DNA of 64,000 nucleotides from Closterium sp. Naga37s-1 (GCA_947471745.1 CANJKZ010000063.1:785001-849000); one strand, 5' to 3'; counted from the stretch's first letter, positions 48,201 through 56,969 are shown. Program-made: numbers and translations. The notes: generated by a model from the sequence alone, not told the origin.

Positions 48201-51200
48201 GAAAGGCAGCCGCACGCACGGGCCTGGGGTTGGCCCTCTCCCACAAATTCGTGCAGGTGAGGGCTCGGGGTGTCCCCTGGAGTGAGGCTGTTAGAGGGGA
48301 CGTGGGAGTACATGCGAGGAGAGGCACGTGTTTCTGCCTGCCTCCCTTTCCAACCCCTGCCTGCATGCCTGCTGTTTAATGGAGTGGGGCACATATGGAT
48401 GGAGCATAGGATGGAGAGACCACTATTTTCCCCCCTCTCTCCCTCTCTCCAATGCTCCCTACCTTCCCCCCTCCGTACCTCCCTCCCTGCGTCCATCCCT
48501 CCTTCCCTCCCTGGCACCCCCCCTGCCTCCACGGCAGCTGATGAACGGGCACATATGGATGGAGAGCAACGGGCGCGGCAAGGGCGCGACGTGCAAGTTC
48601 CTGGCCATGCTGAAGCTCGATGCTGAGGGCAGCGATGGCAGCGACGACGACCAGGACGAGGGCCCTGACGTCAACTTCTTTGCTCTGCGGGTGAGATGTT
48701 TATCGTGGTTAGAGGGGAGGGGAACAGTGGGGTTGGAGGTGAGGGGAGTGACTGGTGGGAGGAGGACCAGGGCGAGAGGGGCCGGGGCAAGGGCGCGACG
48801 TGCAAGTTCCTGGCCATGCTCAAGCTCGATGCTGAGGGCAGCGATGGCAGCGACGAGGACCAGGACGAGGGGCCCGATGTCAACTTCTTTGCCCTCCGGG
48901 TAAGTTATTTTGTTAGGTAAATGTATGGGGAGGAAGAGGGCAGCGATTTGGAACTAGGGCGATGGAGCAGGGGAGGAAGAGGGCAGCGACCGCAGTGACA
49001 AGGACCAGGACGAGGGGCCTGACGTCAACTCCTTTGCCTGCCCTGCGGCCGAGACTTTTATAAGTTCTGTCATTTCTCAAAAGGCAACACTTGGCGCATG
49101 GGAAGAGAGAGGGCAAAAGTCTCATGGAGGACTAGGGCAGAAATTGGCTGACAACATGGTGAACCGGCTGGTACCTTGTGAGTCGGCTCTTAACACTCTT
49201 CTCCACCCACCTCCACCCATCCCCACCCATCCTACCCGCCCGTAGCCCTCCGTTCAGATCATGGTGGTGGATGACAACATGGTGAATCGACTCGTGACGA
49301 AGCGGCTGCTTTCAATTTAGCCTCAAACTCCTGGCATCCCCCTTTGCCCTACCCTTCCTCCTCCGCCCTACCCTTATGCTTTCTTCCCCTGTCTCTTTCA
49401 CTCCAGGATCATGGTGGTGGACGACAACATGGTCAATCGACTGGTTACCAAGAGGCTTCTTGACCGCATTGGTATCTCGACACGCGTGGTGGAGTCGGGC
49501 AGGGAGTGTCTGCGCATCCCCTCACCCCACCCACCTCGACTTACCCCACCCATCCTCACACCTCCATCCTTTCCCCCCATCCCGCCACCCATGGCAGATC
49601 ATGGTGGTGGATGACAACATGGTGAATCGACTTGTCACAAAGCGTCTTCTTGACCGCATCGGCATCTCAACACGCGTGGTGGAGTCGGGCAGGGAATGCC
49701 TGCGCATCCCCTCACCCCCACCCCCACCCATCCCCACCCATCCCCACACCCCTATCCTTTCCCTCCATGGCAGATCATGGTGGTGGACGACAACATGGTG
49801 AACCGGCTCGTGACAAAGCGTCTTCTTGATCGCATTGGCATCTCAACGCGTGTGGAGGAGTCGGGCAGGGAGTGTCTGCGCATCCCCTCACCCCACCCCC
49901 ACCCGTCCCCACAACCCCTTCTCCCCACACCCCCCCACCCCCATCCCGCCACCCATGGCAGATCATGGTGGTGGACGACAACATGGTGAACCGCCTCGTG
50001 ACAAAGCGTCTTCTGGATCGCATCGGCATCTCAACGCGGGTGGTGGAGTCGGGCAGGGAGTGTCTGCGCATTCTGGCGGAGGAGCAGGACGAGGAGAAGT
50101 ACGACGTGCTCCTGCTCGACCTCATGATGCCCGAGGTGGGCTTGTTAGGGGGAGGAGGGGAGGAGGGGAGGGGGAGAGGGGATGGTGGTTAAGGGGGGTG
50201 TCCTCGTGGCCTAGTAGCATCCTGGCGGAGGAGCAGGACGAGGAGAAGTACGACGTGTTGCTGCTCCACCTCATGATGCCCTAGGTGGGATGAGGGCTAA
50301 GTTGGTCATTTACGTCCTGGAGGCCCACGTACACGTAAAGTACGCGTAAACGTACATGTACTTACGTTTACTTACTCCGGGCAGGTATAAAATTTTCTCG
50401 TTTTCACTTTTTTTTGCCACTGTTCTCATGAGATTTAGATCGTAGTAGTGTTAGTAAACTAGTGATTTACTTCACTCGTTTATTCTCATTAAGAATAAAA
50501 TGGGGCAGCACAAAAGAGGTTTTTACCTGACCGTGCATAAGGGCATAATTCGGGAGGTGCGTAACCGTACGAAAACGTAACCGTACGTACGTATAAAAGA
50601 CGTACACGTAAACGTAAAAGACGTACACGCAAACGTAAAGAACCAAATTAGGATGAGGGGGGGGAAACGGGGGGGGGGAGGATTGGGGATAATCCAGCAG
50701 CACATCATACTTGAAAGGATTGGGGATTGGGATGAGGGGTGGAGTCTCTCTCCTTTGCAGTATGATGTGTTGCTGCTGGGCCTCATGATGCCCGAGGTGG
50801 GACTATTGGGGGGTGGCGCTGGTGGTGGGGGGTCAGGATTGAGGGGTTTAATGAACCCGAGGCCCTGCCTCGCCTCTGACATACGACGTGCTGCTGCTGG
50901 GCCTCATGATGCCCGAGGTGGGATCGTGGGGGTTAAGGAGAAGGGGGTTGGTTGTGAAGGAAAGGAAAGGTTGGCCCGGGTAACATTTTTGAGTAAACAA
51001 CACGCTGCTGCTAACCCTCGTGACCACTCATATCATCTGGGCATTCTGAACCCTGCCACATGTGCTCCTCCCCCCTTTTCCCCTTCTTTCTTTTCTTCTC
51101 CCCCTCCCTCTCCTCCCCTGCCCCCCACACCTCCTCCAGATGGACGGGTACACGGTGGCCAACGAGATCCGCACAGAGCTCAAAGCAGAGCTGCGGCCGA

Positions 51201-52013
51201 TGATTGTGGCGTGGCGCTGAGCTCATGCCTCTCTAACAACACGTCTCCCCTTCCTTCCCCCTTCCCCTCCCCGCACCTCTCCTCCAGATGGACGGGTACA
51301 CGGTGGCCAACACAATCCGCACAGAGCTAAAGCAGGAGCTGCGGCCGATGATTGTCGCGCTGACAGCCCTCATTCCTAGCCCGCCTCTCCCCTTGCCCCC
51401 CCCCCCTCCCCCCTCCCTCCCCCACGTTTCCTTCCCCCCGCCCCTCTCGCCTCCTCCAGATGGATGGGTACACGGTGGCGAACAAGATCCGCACGGAGCT
51501 AAAGCAGGAGCTGCGGCCGATGATAGTGGCGCTGACAGCCAACGCGGACGAGACCACCAAGGACCAGTGCCTGCGCCACGGCATGGCCGGCATGATCACC
51601 AAACCCATCTCCCTCAACGCGCTCCCCTCCCCTTTCCACTTCCCTTCTTTCCTCCCCCCTCCCCCCCATCTTTCCGCCTCCCTTCTTTCCTCGCCCTCTT
51701 TCCGCCTCCCTTCTTTCCTCCCCCTTTTTCCGCCTACCTTCCTTCCTCCCCGCCTTTCCACTTCCCTTCTTTGCTTTCCCCCCACCCCTCCCCTCTCCAG
51801 ATGGATGGGTACACGGTGGCGAACAAGATCCGCACGGAGCTAAAGCAGGAGCTGCGGCCGATGATAGTGGCGCTGACAGCCAACGCGGACGAGACCACCA
51901 AGGACCAGTGCCTGCGCCACGGCATGGCCGGCATGATCACCAAACCCATCTCGCTCAACGCGCTCCGCGACGTGCTCGGGAAAATGCTCGACCAAAACGC
52001 ACGCAATAACTGA
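45256..52013 (+). CDS. Ethylene receptor-like hybrid histidine kinase, 3' half (GAF end, HisKA, HATPase, receiver)
   Basis: Proposed exons: 45,256-45,641; 46,348-46,692; 47,562-47,829; 48,538-48,690; 49,962-50,135; 51,801-52,013 (TGA). All inner junctions are phase 0 with CAG acceptors and GT donors, giving about 511 residues, provided one extra T at 47,659-47,661 is discounted. Order: end of a GAF domain with a Gly-rich insert (45,385-45,447); linker helix ending KARDNFLQ; dimerisation helix MNAKMRTPMHS...ALSSLL, closely like ETR1; N box LNVINNAIKY; G1-like DSGVDLQ; G2-like GLGLALS; C-terminal receiver with VVDDN, the phospho-acceptor Asp in LLLDLMMPE, the ALTA Thr and the ITKP Lys. In plants such receptors sit in the ER membrane and signal through CTR1-type kinases. 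The phospho-accepting His of ETR1 (NHEMRTP) is Ala here (NAKMRTP) and the second G1 Gly is lost, so His autophosphorylation is doubtful, while the receiver looks intact. The membrane ethylene-binding domain is absent from the window. Another hybrid kinase is possible but the helix match favours an ethylene receptor. Confidence 0.82.
45385..45447 (+). other. G-rich, glycine-coding insert in the GAF-end exon
   Basis: A GGAGG/GGCGGAGG-type run encodes about 20 residues that are almost all Gly. It sits between VLVLLLPGEVADKGK and VKKFRQEVLEKV, where ETR1-type GAF domains have a short loop. The + strand could form G-quadruplexes. Likely a slippage expansion in a loop. Confidence 0.7.
45531..45567 (+). 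repeat. Internal copy of the SMEYGVLVLLL segment
   Basis: These bases repeat 45,327-45,363 of the same exon almost exactly, so the predicted protein has EYGVLVLLL twice, about 70 residues apart. The frame stays open from VAEQ at 45,506 through this copy into EEGEQLKQANLE, and the gap after a possible donor at 45,507 is too short (about 25 bp) for an intron. Either the duplication is translated or a non-obvious junction removes it. Confidence 0.65.
45716..45781 (+). repeat. Exon tail copy: KQANLEGKSAVKARDNFLQ with donor
   Basis: Copy of the end of the first complete exon (45,577-45,641), with the same boundary CTGCAG|GTAGGT. It is cut on the 5' side and has no pyrimidine-rich acceptor. Confidence 0.85.
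45959..46275 (+). repeat. Two exon head copies of the HisKA exon
   Basis: The first copy (45,959-46,023) begins GTGATGAACGCC, but its acceptor AG is changed to GG and a small insertion breaks the frame at the PMHS codons. The second (46,102-46,275) has a good CCCCCCCAG acceptor and matches the first 58 codons of the complete exon at 46,348, ending WRLEDG, after which it diverges with no clear donor. All three copies read MNAKM, so the His-to-Ala change is older than the duplications. Confidence 0.88.
46735..46913. repeat. Intronic 24-bp minisatellite, about 7.5 copies
   Basis: Tandem 24-bp unit containing GTGGATGTGAGTATG followed by TATGATTGT. It begins about 40 bp after the donor at 46,692|46,693 in the HisKA-to-HATPase intron. 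The unit resembles the preceding intron text GGCAGTGGATGTGAG. Confidence 0.92.
46950..47240. repeat. Intronic 34-bp minisatellite with GTAT sub-repeats
   Basis: Unit carries TGATCAGCAGTGGGTATG; its TCAG lies at 47,011, 47,045, 47,079, 47,113, 47,147, 47,181 and 47,215, that is every 34 bp. An irregular first copy is at 46,981 (TCAGAAG). It shares the GAGTATGTATGAT core with the 24-bp array just upstream, so both probably grew from one seed. Confidence 0.92.
47432..47500 (+). repeat. Exon head copy: N-box exon (VLLNVINNAIKY)
   Basis: Follows a CCACCAG acceptor and encodes the first 23 codons of the exon at 47,562 nearly without change, up to GTGGCC, then passes into C-rich intron sequence. 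No donor. Confidence 0.9.
47936..48256 (+). repeat. Two exon tail copies of the HATPase exon
   Basis: The first tail (47,936-48,108) matches from LVLKAEAGHTF to SRKLVQ, keeps an open frame and ends at GTGCAG|GTGAGG. It lacks the one-base insertion seen in the full exon. The second tail (48,155-48,256) starts only at ADILKLFDKF, has a two-base-type insertion in the G2 box (ACGCACGGG for ACGGG) that shifts the frame, and still ends at GTGCAG|GTGAGG. Neither has a convincing acceptor. Confidence 0.85.
48372..48406 (+). repeat. Exon head copy: LMNGHIWME exon
   Basis: A degenerate 35-bp copy of the start of the exon at 48,538 (core GGGCACATATGGATGGAG). The acceptor is not preserved. Confidence 0.7.
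48774..49048 (+). repeat. Two exon tail copies of the LMNGHIW exon
   Basis: The first tail (about 48,774-48,899) covers GRGKGATCKFLAML to NFFALR with donor CGG|GTAAGT and is about 95% like the exon end at 48,690. The second (48,978-49,048) retains the GSD...DEGPDVNS segment with several changes and has lost a clean donor. Confidence 0.85.
49148..49890 (+). repeat. Five exon head copies of the receiver exon
   Basis: Copies begin at 49,148 (DNMVNRLV only), 49,258 (acceptor TTCAG, 18 codons), 49,408 (one extra G after CAG), 49,598 and 49,774 (both after ATGGCAG). The last three all end at the same point, after CTGCGCAT, where the complete exon at 49,962 goes on with TCTGGCGGAG. Starts are 190, 176 and 188 bp apart, so intron end plus exon start behaves as a tandem unit of about 0.18 kb. 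Confidence 0.92.
50217..50284 (+). repeat. Exon tail copy of the receiver exon with stop
   Basis: Copy of the exon end from ILAEEQDEEKYDVLL. The phospho-acceptor Asp codon GAC is CAC (His), and the last codon GAG is TAG, a stop, directly before GTGGGA. Cannot be a working substitute. Confidence 0.9.
50286..50760 (+). other. AT-richer intron segment with ACGTA-type repeats
   Basis: Unlike the C/T-rich introns around it, this stretch is AT-richer and is bounded by clusters of ACGTAAAC/ACGTAC words (about 50,325-50,375 and 50,555-50,640). The middle contains no open frame worth calling. It may be a small inserted element, but I found no clean terminal repeat or target duplication. Confidence 0.45.
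50761..50796 (+). repeat. 36-bp receiver tail copy with both splice sites
   Basis: Reads YDVLLLGLMMPE between a TTTGCAG acceptor and a GAG|GTGGGA donor; 36 bp keeps the frame. The phospho-acceptor Asp is Gly. This is the only short copy with both splice signals and so could be a microexon; inclusion would repeat 12 residues in the receiver and probably spoil it. Confidence 0.7.
50882..50917 (+). repeat. Third receiver tail copy (Asp to Gly)
   Basis: Nearly the same 36 bp as at 50,761 (YDVLLLGLMMPE, donor GTGGGA) but without an AG acceptor before it. Both copies share the Asp-to-Gly change, so one was copied from the other. Confidence 0.85.
51140..51623 (+). repeat. Three exon head copies of the terminal exon
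   Basis: Starts at 51,140, 51,288 and 51,460, each after CTCCAG, encode MDGYTVAN... They reach about 75, 81 and 163 bp into the exon before breaking off, so the copies get longer toward the complete exon at 51,801. The third is almost identical to the complete exon to SLNAL, then continues in C/T-rich sequence. Confidence 0.92.
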
Positions 52014-52108
52014 GGAAGAGGGGGAGGAGGGGGGCGTGAGAGGAGGTTGGGCGGGGGGGGAATGGGAGGAGTGAGGGGGATGAGGTGTTTCTTTGGCTGG
52101 GGGAGGAC

Positions 52109-52220
52109 CAGAGTATGTGCAAGCTGCATGGCATGGCTGGAATGATCACCAACCCATGTCCCTCATCCCCCTCCGCGACTTGCTCTGGAAAATGCTCCAC
52201 CAAAGCGCACGAAATTGTTG
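52109..52220 (+). repeat. Degenerate tail copy of the terminal exon
   Basis: Begins about 95 bp after the stop codon and resembles the end of the receiver exon (LHGMAGMIT...CTCCGCGACTTGCTC...AAAATGCTC) with indels. It lies in the presumed 3' flank. Confidence 0.8.
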
Positions 52221-53621
52221 AAGAGGGCGCGTGGGGGTGGGGAGTGCGGGCGCGGAGGAAGGGGGAGAGGGGAGTGGTGGAAGGGGTTGATGGGAGAGGG
52301 AGGGGAGAAGGGGTGTTTTTAAAACTTGCTGAGGAGCAGAGAATGTTGCCTTGGCGGGTAGTGTGCGTTCAGCTAAACAGGGGTTTAGTATGTGGGTTTA
52401 CGATGACGTTGGATCAAAACACATCCATGATCTCAGGTGGAGGTTATATTTGAATGTTCCGGAAATACCCGATAATGTTCAGTCTAGAATTCACTGGAAT
52501 ATCTATTTTGGAGATAGCTCTAAAATGATAGTGTACTCAATTCTACTCCACGTTGTAAAGCGATTTATTTTGGCGAACCCTACCAACCAAACGGCGAGAG
52601 AGTTCAGATATTGGGCGAATGTTCTGGGGCAGCCTTCGTTGTCAAAGCTCGGAAGTGTCCCGTAGTCTCCACCACCTCCCCTCCTCCTATGTCCCCTTTT
52701 GTAGGACGGCGCACACATCATTGTTTGCCTATTGTTCAGTTCTAGGCATTTTGAAGGTGTTCAAAATCATAATTTCATTATGCTGCCCCAACGGGACAAA
52801 TGTCAGGTGAATACAGGTACGAGGCCTCAGGTAGGGAAATGTCTGATTTCGCGGAAGACTTTGGACGTATGCAAACTAACCCAACATCACCATTCTTGAG
52901 GTGCCTCCAGAGAAGAAGCATTTCAGGTAGGGGGGGAATGGTCTCTGGATGACTTTAGACGGATCCGAACTACCCCAACATTACCATGACAAGGTGCGTG
53001 TCCCGCTTCAGGACGCTGAATCTCTGGAAGTGTGATGGAATTCTGAGATTCTAGTCGCATTCCACATGGGAGTACAGTAAAGAGTATATACGAACAAAGA
53101 TTTGTCAGCAACGGACACCAATAGAACATTTGGAAAAAATGGAAACATAATGCGAACAACAATGTACAGTACTCAACAACAGCGATGTTCTGTTCAGGTC
53201 CCCACGAACTGACATGAGTCATTCTGATAAATACACCTGCGGCGCGTTAAGCAATCTTCACGTGATTTCGCACCCTATACATTCCAGATAAGTTTCCAGG
53301 TACCTTTCAGATAACCGGCTTGCAAACGAGTGGAGCAGAACCGTACGGCTATCTCCCGCTCCGGTTCCAGGAGAAATTTGCGCGACTCGTTCGATTTTTT
53401 CCACCAATCATCACAAACCACTTCACACATCTCCCCCCATCCCCGTGGCCGACATCTCCAGGCACTGAGAACCTGTCATCCAGATACAAAGGGAACGAGG
53501 CAACACGTTTTCCTCAGAATTTGCTAACACAAGCTCAGTCCTGGGTATCGACAATAGCAGTCAGTCAGAATTTGCTGCTTGTTTGGGTTCTTTCAAATTA
53601 GTTTCAAGCCAGTCCTCCACG
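52221..53621. other. Spacer between receptor and Root cap-like gene
   Basis: AT-richer than the genes. Holds a short open frame (52,390-52,665, listed separately) and a diverged direct duplication at 52,828-52,903 and 52,924-52,998 (about 96 bp apart; both end in an AG followed by GTGC). The last few hundred bases should contain the promoter of the gene starting at 53,622, but I see no convincing TATA box. Confidence 0.6.
52390..52665 (+). CDS. Hypothetical 91-aa open frame
   Basis: ATG at 52,390 gives a protein starting MWVYDDVGSKHIHDL and ending QPSLSKLGSVP; the frame stays open upstream to about 52,351. The sequence has normal amino-acid variety, unlike the repeat-derived frames, and no motif I recognise. 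It is lower in GC than the neighbouring genes. It could be an exon of an unrecognised gene or a remnant of a mobile element. No splice signal or expression evidence is visible. Confidence 0.25.
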   Translation: MWVYDDVGSKHIHDLRWRLYLNVPEIPDNVQSRIHWNIYFGDSSKMIVYSILLHVVKRFILANPTNQTAREFRYWANVLGQPSLSKLGSVP

Positions 53622-55085
53622 ATGGCGCGTCTGGCTTTCCTCGCCGCAACCCTGTCAGTGCTTCTGGTGTTGGCTTCTGCCCAGAAGCCCACCGTCATGC
53701 CTGGACCCAGCAACCCGGCAGTCAACCTCGATGAAGCCAAAGGCGCTAATGGCGTCGTGACGAACGTCCCTACTAGCGTCGAAAAGGCGGCGGCGGACGG
53801 TAACCTGGCTTCCTTGAAGGGTACGACAATCGTGAGCACGACCACTGACAGTATGCTGATGGTGGCCGTGAAGAATTCCGCGTGGAACGCCATGAAGTGC
53901 AAAAACGGCATGAAGGGCATGGACGCGATTGGAAAGGGCGCGTGCACTCCTTCGAACTGCTCCTTCGGCGGCATTCCCGCCAAGTGGAAGACGTCGAACC
54001 TGCTCAAGAACAAGCTCGGTGTGGAGGTGTACGTGAAGGGCAACCCCCTTACGATCAAGAAGGCTTCCCCGCAAACTTGCTGCAACTCGTGCGCGGGTTA
54101 CCCTGGCTGCACGTACTGGCAGTACATTCCCGATATCACCATCGACGGCAAGAAGTCGGACGGTGCGTGCTACCTTGTGCACGACAACATCGACTTCACG
54201 TGCGGAGAGATGACGGCGCAGTATGCGACGGACTCGAAGCCAATTGCCCTGCAGGTGCGCACGGGCGGGGAGTGCAACCCCTCTTCGAAAATCTCGAACG
54301 ACCCGCATCTGGTGGGCGCGTACGGGACGCACTTCGACTTCAACGGGCGCCCCGACAAGGCGTTCTGCCTGCTGGCCGACAAGGACCTTCACATCAACAT
54401 GCTGCTGCGCGGGTACTACTCGGACGACACGGAGAACGCCGCGCTCGTCGTTGACGGCAAGGCCGTGCACACGTGGATCAAGGAGCTCGGCATCATCTGG
54501 TTCGCCAACGGCGCCGACCACAAGGTGCGCCTCGCGGCGCGCGGCGGCAAGCAGCAGGAGCGCGGCGACGGATTCATGAAGACGATCGAGATCGACGGCA
54601 AGCAGATGCCGAAAATGAGCGTCGGCGACGAGGTGACGACTGAGGGCGGTCTGACGCTGCGATTCGTGGCTCTGGAGAAGGAGGGTCCCTATGACGTGGA
54701 CTACTACACCCTCCAGATCGACGGCCTCGTGGGTCTCGACCTGCGCCTGCGCGTTGCCAACCCCAAGCTTCAGACCCCCAACGACGCCGAGGCGCACATC
54801 AATGTCGGGATTGTCGAGCTGGAGCACACCGACGACGTGCACGGCGTGCTCGGCCAGACGTACCGCCCCGACCACGCGGAGCGCGCCGCCAACTTCCAGA
54901 AGCTGATCGCGAACCTGCACCGTCCGATCTCGGCGGAGAGCGAGGAGGGCGCTGGGTTCCTTGACGGCACTCCCCGCATGTACGAGTCGAGCTCCGTGCT
55001 GTCCGTGGACTGCGCGTACACGGAGTACCACCGCGCCAAGCAGCTGAGCCCCGTGCAGCAGTACGAGATGGAGCCTCTCAACTAG
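53622..55085 (+). CDS. Secreted Root cap-like domain protein, 487 aa
   Basis: The ATG at 53,622 begins a clear signal peptide (MARLAFLAATLSVLLVLASA), so it is preferred over upstream in-frame positions. The mature protein has a low-complexity linker (21-80), a Cys-rich section (about 90-195, with C93, C108, C113, C153, C154, C157, C163, C183, C194) whose TCCNSCAGYPGCTYWQY part looks like a PAN/Apple module, and a domain from about 226 to 425 that begins DPHLVGAYGTHFDFNG and includes FCLLADKDLHINMLL and HGVLGQTYRP. These match the pattern of plant Root cap family proteins (DPH...HF.F.G...FCL...LHIN...GVLGKTYRP). The gene is a single exon, unlike its neighbours. It is probably exported to the wall or mucilage; the biochemical role of the family is not established. 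Family assignment is good, the Apple call is weaker. Confidence 0.8.
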   Translation: MARLAFLAATLSVLLVLASAQKPTVMPGPSNPAVNLDEAKGANGVVTNVPTSVEKAAADGNLASLKGTTIVSTTTDSMLMVAVKNSAWNAMKCKNGMKGMDAIGKGACTPSNCSFGGIPAKWKTSNLLKNKLGVEVYVKGNPLTIKKASPQTCCNSCAGYPGCTYWQYIPDITIDGKKSDGACYLVHDNIDFTCGEMTAQYATDSKPIALQVRTGGECNPSSKISNDPHLVGAYGTHFDFNGRPDKAFCLLADKDLHINMLLRGYYSDDTENAALVVDGKAVHTWIKELGIIWFANGADHKVRLAARGGKQQERGDGFMKTIEIDGKQMPKMSVGDEVTTEGGLTLRFVALEKEGPYDVDYYTLQIDGLVGLDLRLRVANPKLQTPNDAEAHINVGIVELEHTDDVHGVLGQTYRPDHAERAANFQKLIANLHRPISAESEEGAGFLDGTPRMYESSSVLSVDCAYTEYHRAKQLSPVQQYEMEPLN

Positions 55086-55902
55086 ATGCTTCTCTCGTAA
55101 ACTCGTGGGCTGATTTCGGTGGCTTTTTTTTGGTGGGCTGAGTCTTGCGCAGAATACCTGTGCATTTGTATTGTATGTAGGTTATTAATTCTTCATTTGT
55201 TTATAATTATTTATCTACAAAGCAAATAGCTTTAAAAAACTTTTGTTAGAGCACCAACTAAATTAGAATACTAACTGTTTCAAACAGATAGGATACATTC
55301 CGTATTCTGAAAACATAGCTGTATTGTAGTGTTTTTCAGAATTCTTTATGGCACCATGAAGCAGATTTAAGCAGAATTCAGAATTCTTTATGTCACCATG
55401 AAGAAGATTACAACCTGGGCGGGAAATGAATAACACACATCACACCTCGCTGCCCTACTAACATCCGCAGCAAGGCGTTCTAGAACAAACCAATCGGAAG
55501 CTCATGACAAGCCTGGAATCCCACCTGTCTACTAGACATATTCCATCCATCACGCCATCCGTCTGCACAAGCTCCTCTCTACCATGGCGATAGAGGGAAA
55601 CCTCTCGCCTACATGTTTATTTTTCTTTCCACATATGCCCAAAGTCGTTAAAGTTTGCTTGAAGGGAAGGCTGATAATGCAGTCGAGTATTTACATTGTA
55701 CTTGACGTTTGGCATTGCTTTAGGAAAACTCCGCGAATTTAATAAAAAGAGAAAGCTGAGCACTTGCACAGAAGGAAATTTTAGGCACACCAAAGAGAAA
55801 GCTGAGTATAACGGAGGTCCCCCAAGCGGAGCATGAACCCACTGGACCACGGGTTTGAGGGGGGCCGAACCCCCTGCCATCTCGTTGATCGCGGCAAGCC
55901 CT
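55086..55902. other. 3' flank and spacer with a short direct repeat
   Basis: AT-rich sequence, presumably 3' UTR and intergenic DNA. A 31-bp direct repeat with the core GAATTCTTTATG, then CACCATGAAG, is at 55,337-55,367 and 55,379-55,409. GAGAAAGCTGAG occurs twice near 55,750 and 55,795. No Dus3 exon is visible here. Confidence 0.7.
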
Positions 55903-56969
55903 GGGCACAACAGGGCATGCTGAGGGCACAACAGGGCATGCTGAGGGCACAACAGGGCATGCTGAGGGCACAACAGGGCATGCTGAGGGCACAACAGGGC
56001 ATGCTGAGGGCACAACAGGGCATGCTGAGGGCACAACAGGGCATGCTGAGGGCACAACAGGGCATGCTGAGGGCACAACAGGGCATGCTGAGGGCACAAC
56101 AGGGCATGCTGAGGGCACAACAGGGCATGCTGAGGGCACAACAGGGCATGCAGAGGGCACAACAGGGCATGCTGAGGGCACAACAGGGCATGCTGAGGGC
56201 ACAACAGGGCATGCTGAGGGCACAACAGGGCATGCTGAGGGCACAACAGGGCATGCTGAGGGCACAACAGGGCATGCTGAGGGCACAACAGGGCATGCTG
56301 AGGGCACAACAGGGCATGCTGAGGGCACAACAGGGTATGCTGAGGGCACAACAGGGCATGCTGAGGGCACAACAGGGCATGCTGAGGGCACAACAGGGCA
56401 TGCTGAGGGCACAACAGGGCATGCTGAGGGCACAACAGGGCATGCTGAGGGCACAACAGGGCATGCTGAGGGCACAACAGGGCATGCTGAGGGCACAACA
56501 GGGCATGCTGAGGGCACAACAGGGCATGCTGAGGGCACAACAGGGCATGCTGAGGGCACAACAGGGCATGCTGAGGGCACAACAGGGCATGCTGAGGGCA
56601 CAACAGGGCATGCTGAGGGCACAACAGGGCATGCTGAGGGCACAACAGGGCATGCTGAGGGCACAACAGGGCATGCTGAGGGCACAACAGGGCATGCTGA
56701 GGGCACAACAGGGCATGCTGAGGGCACAACAGGGCATGCTGAGGGCACAACAGGGCATGCTGAGGGCACAACAGGGCATGCTGAGGGCACAACAGGGCAT
56801 GCTGAGGGCACAACAGGGCATGCTGAGGGCACAACAGGGCATGCTGAGGGCACAACAGGGCATGCTGAGGGCACAACAGGGCATGCTGAGGGCACAACAG
56901 GGCATGCTGAGGGCACAACAGGGCATGCTGAGGGCACAACAGGGCATGCTGAGGGCACAACAGGGTATG
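55903..56969. repeat. 21-bp minisatellite, about 51 copies
   Basis: Very regular unit with core GGGCACAACAGGGCATGCTG plus A. Only a few units vary (CAGAG near 56,152; GGGTATG near 56,335 and in the last copy). Because 21 is a multiple of three and the unit lacks stops, all frames are open on both strands (for example MLRAQQG on +, CPQHALL on -). It ends 100 bp before a damaged Dus3 exon copy and lies where the 5' part of Dus3 would be expected. Confidence 0.97.

Noticed and set aside
45204..52203. Many - strand frames opposite the receptor exons
   Set aside because: Shadows of GC-rich coding sequence; the + strand holds conserved motifs and consistent splice sites.
53655..55031. 458-codon - strand frame opposite the Root cap-like gene
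   Set aside because: Shadow frame caused by codon bias; the + strand has the signal peptide, Cys pattern and conserved domain.
55820..55880. Possible tRNA from GGTTTGAGG...CCGAACCCC
   Set aside because: Only one arm-like hairpin; no acceptor stem, anticodon arm or D arm can be paired around it.
55903..56969. CRISPR array
   Set aside because: Units are directly adjacent with no unique spacers, and the genome is eukaryotic.
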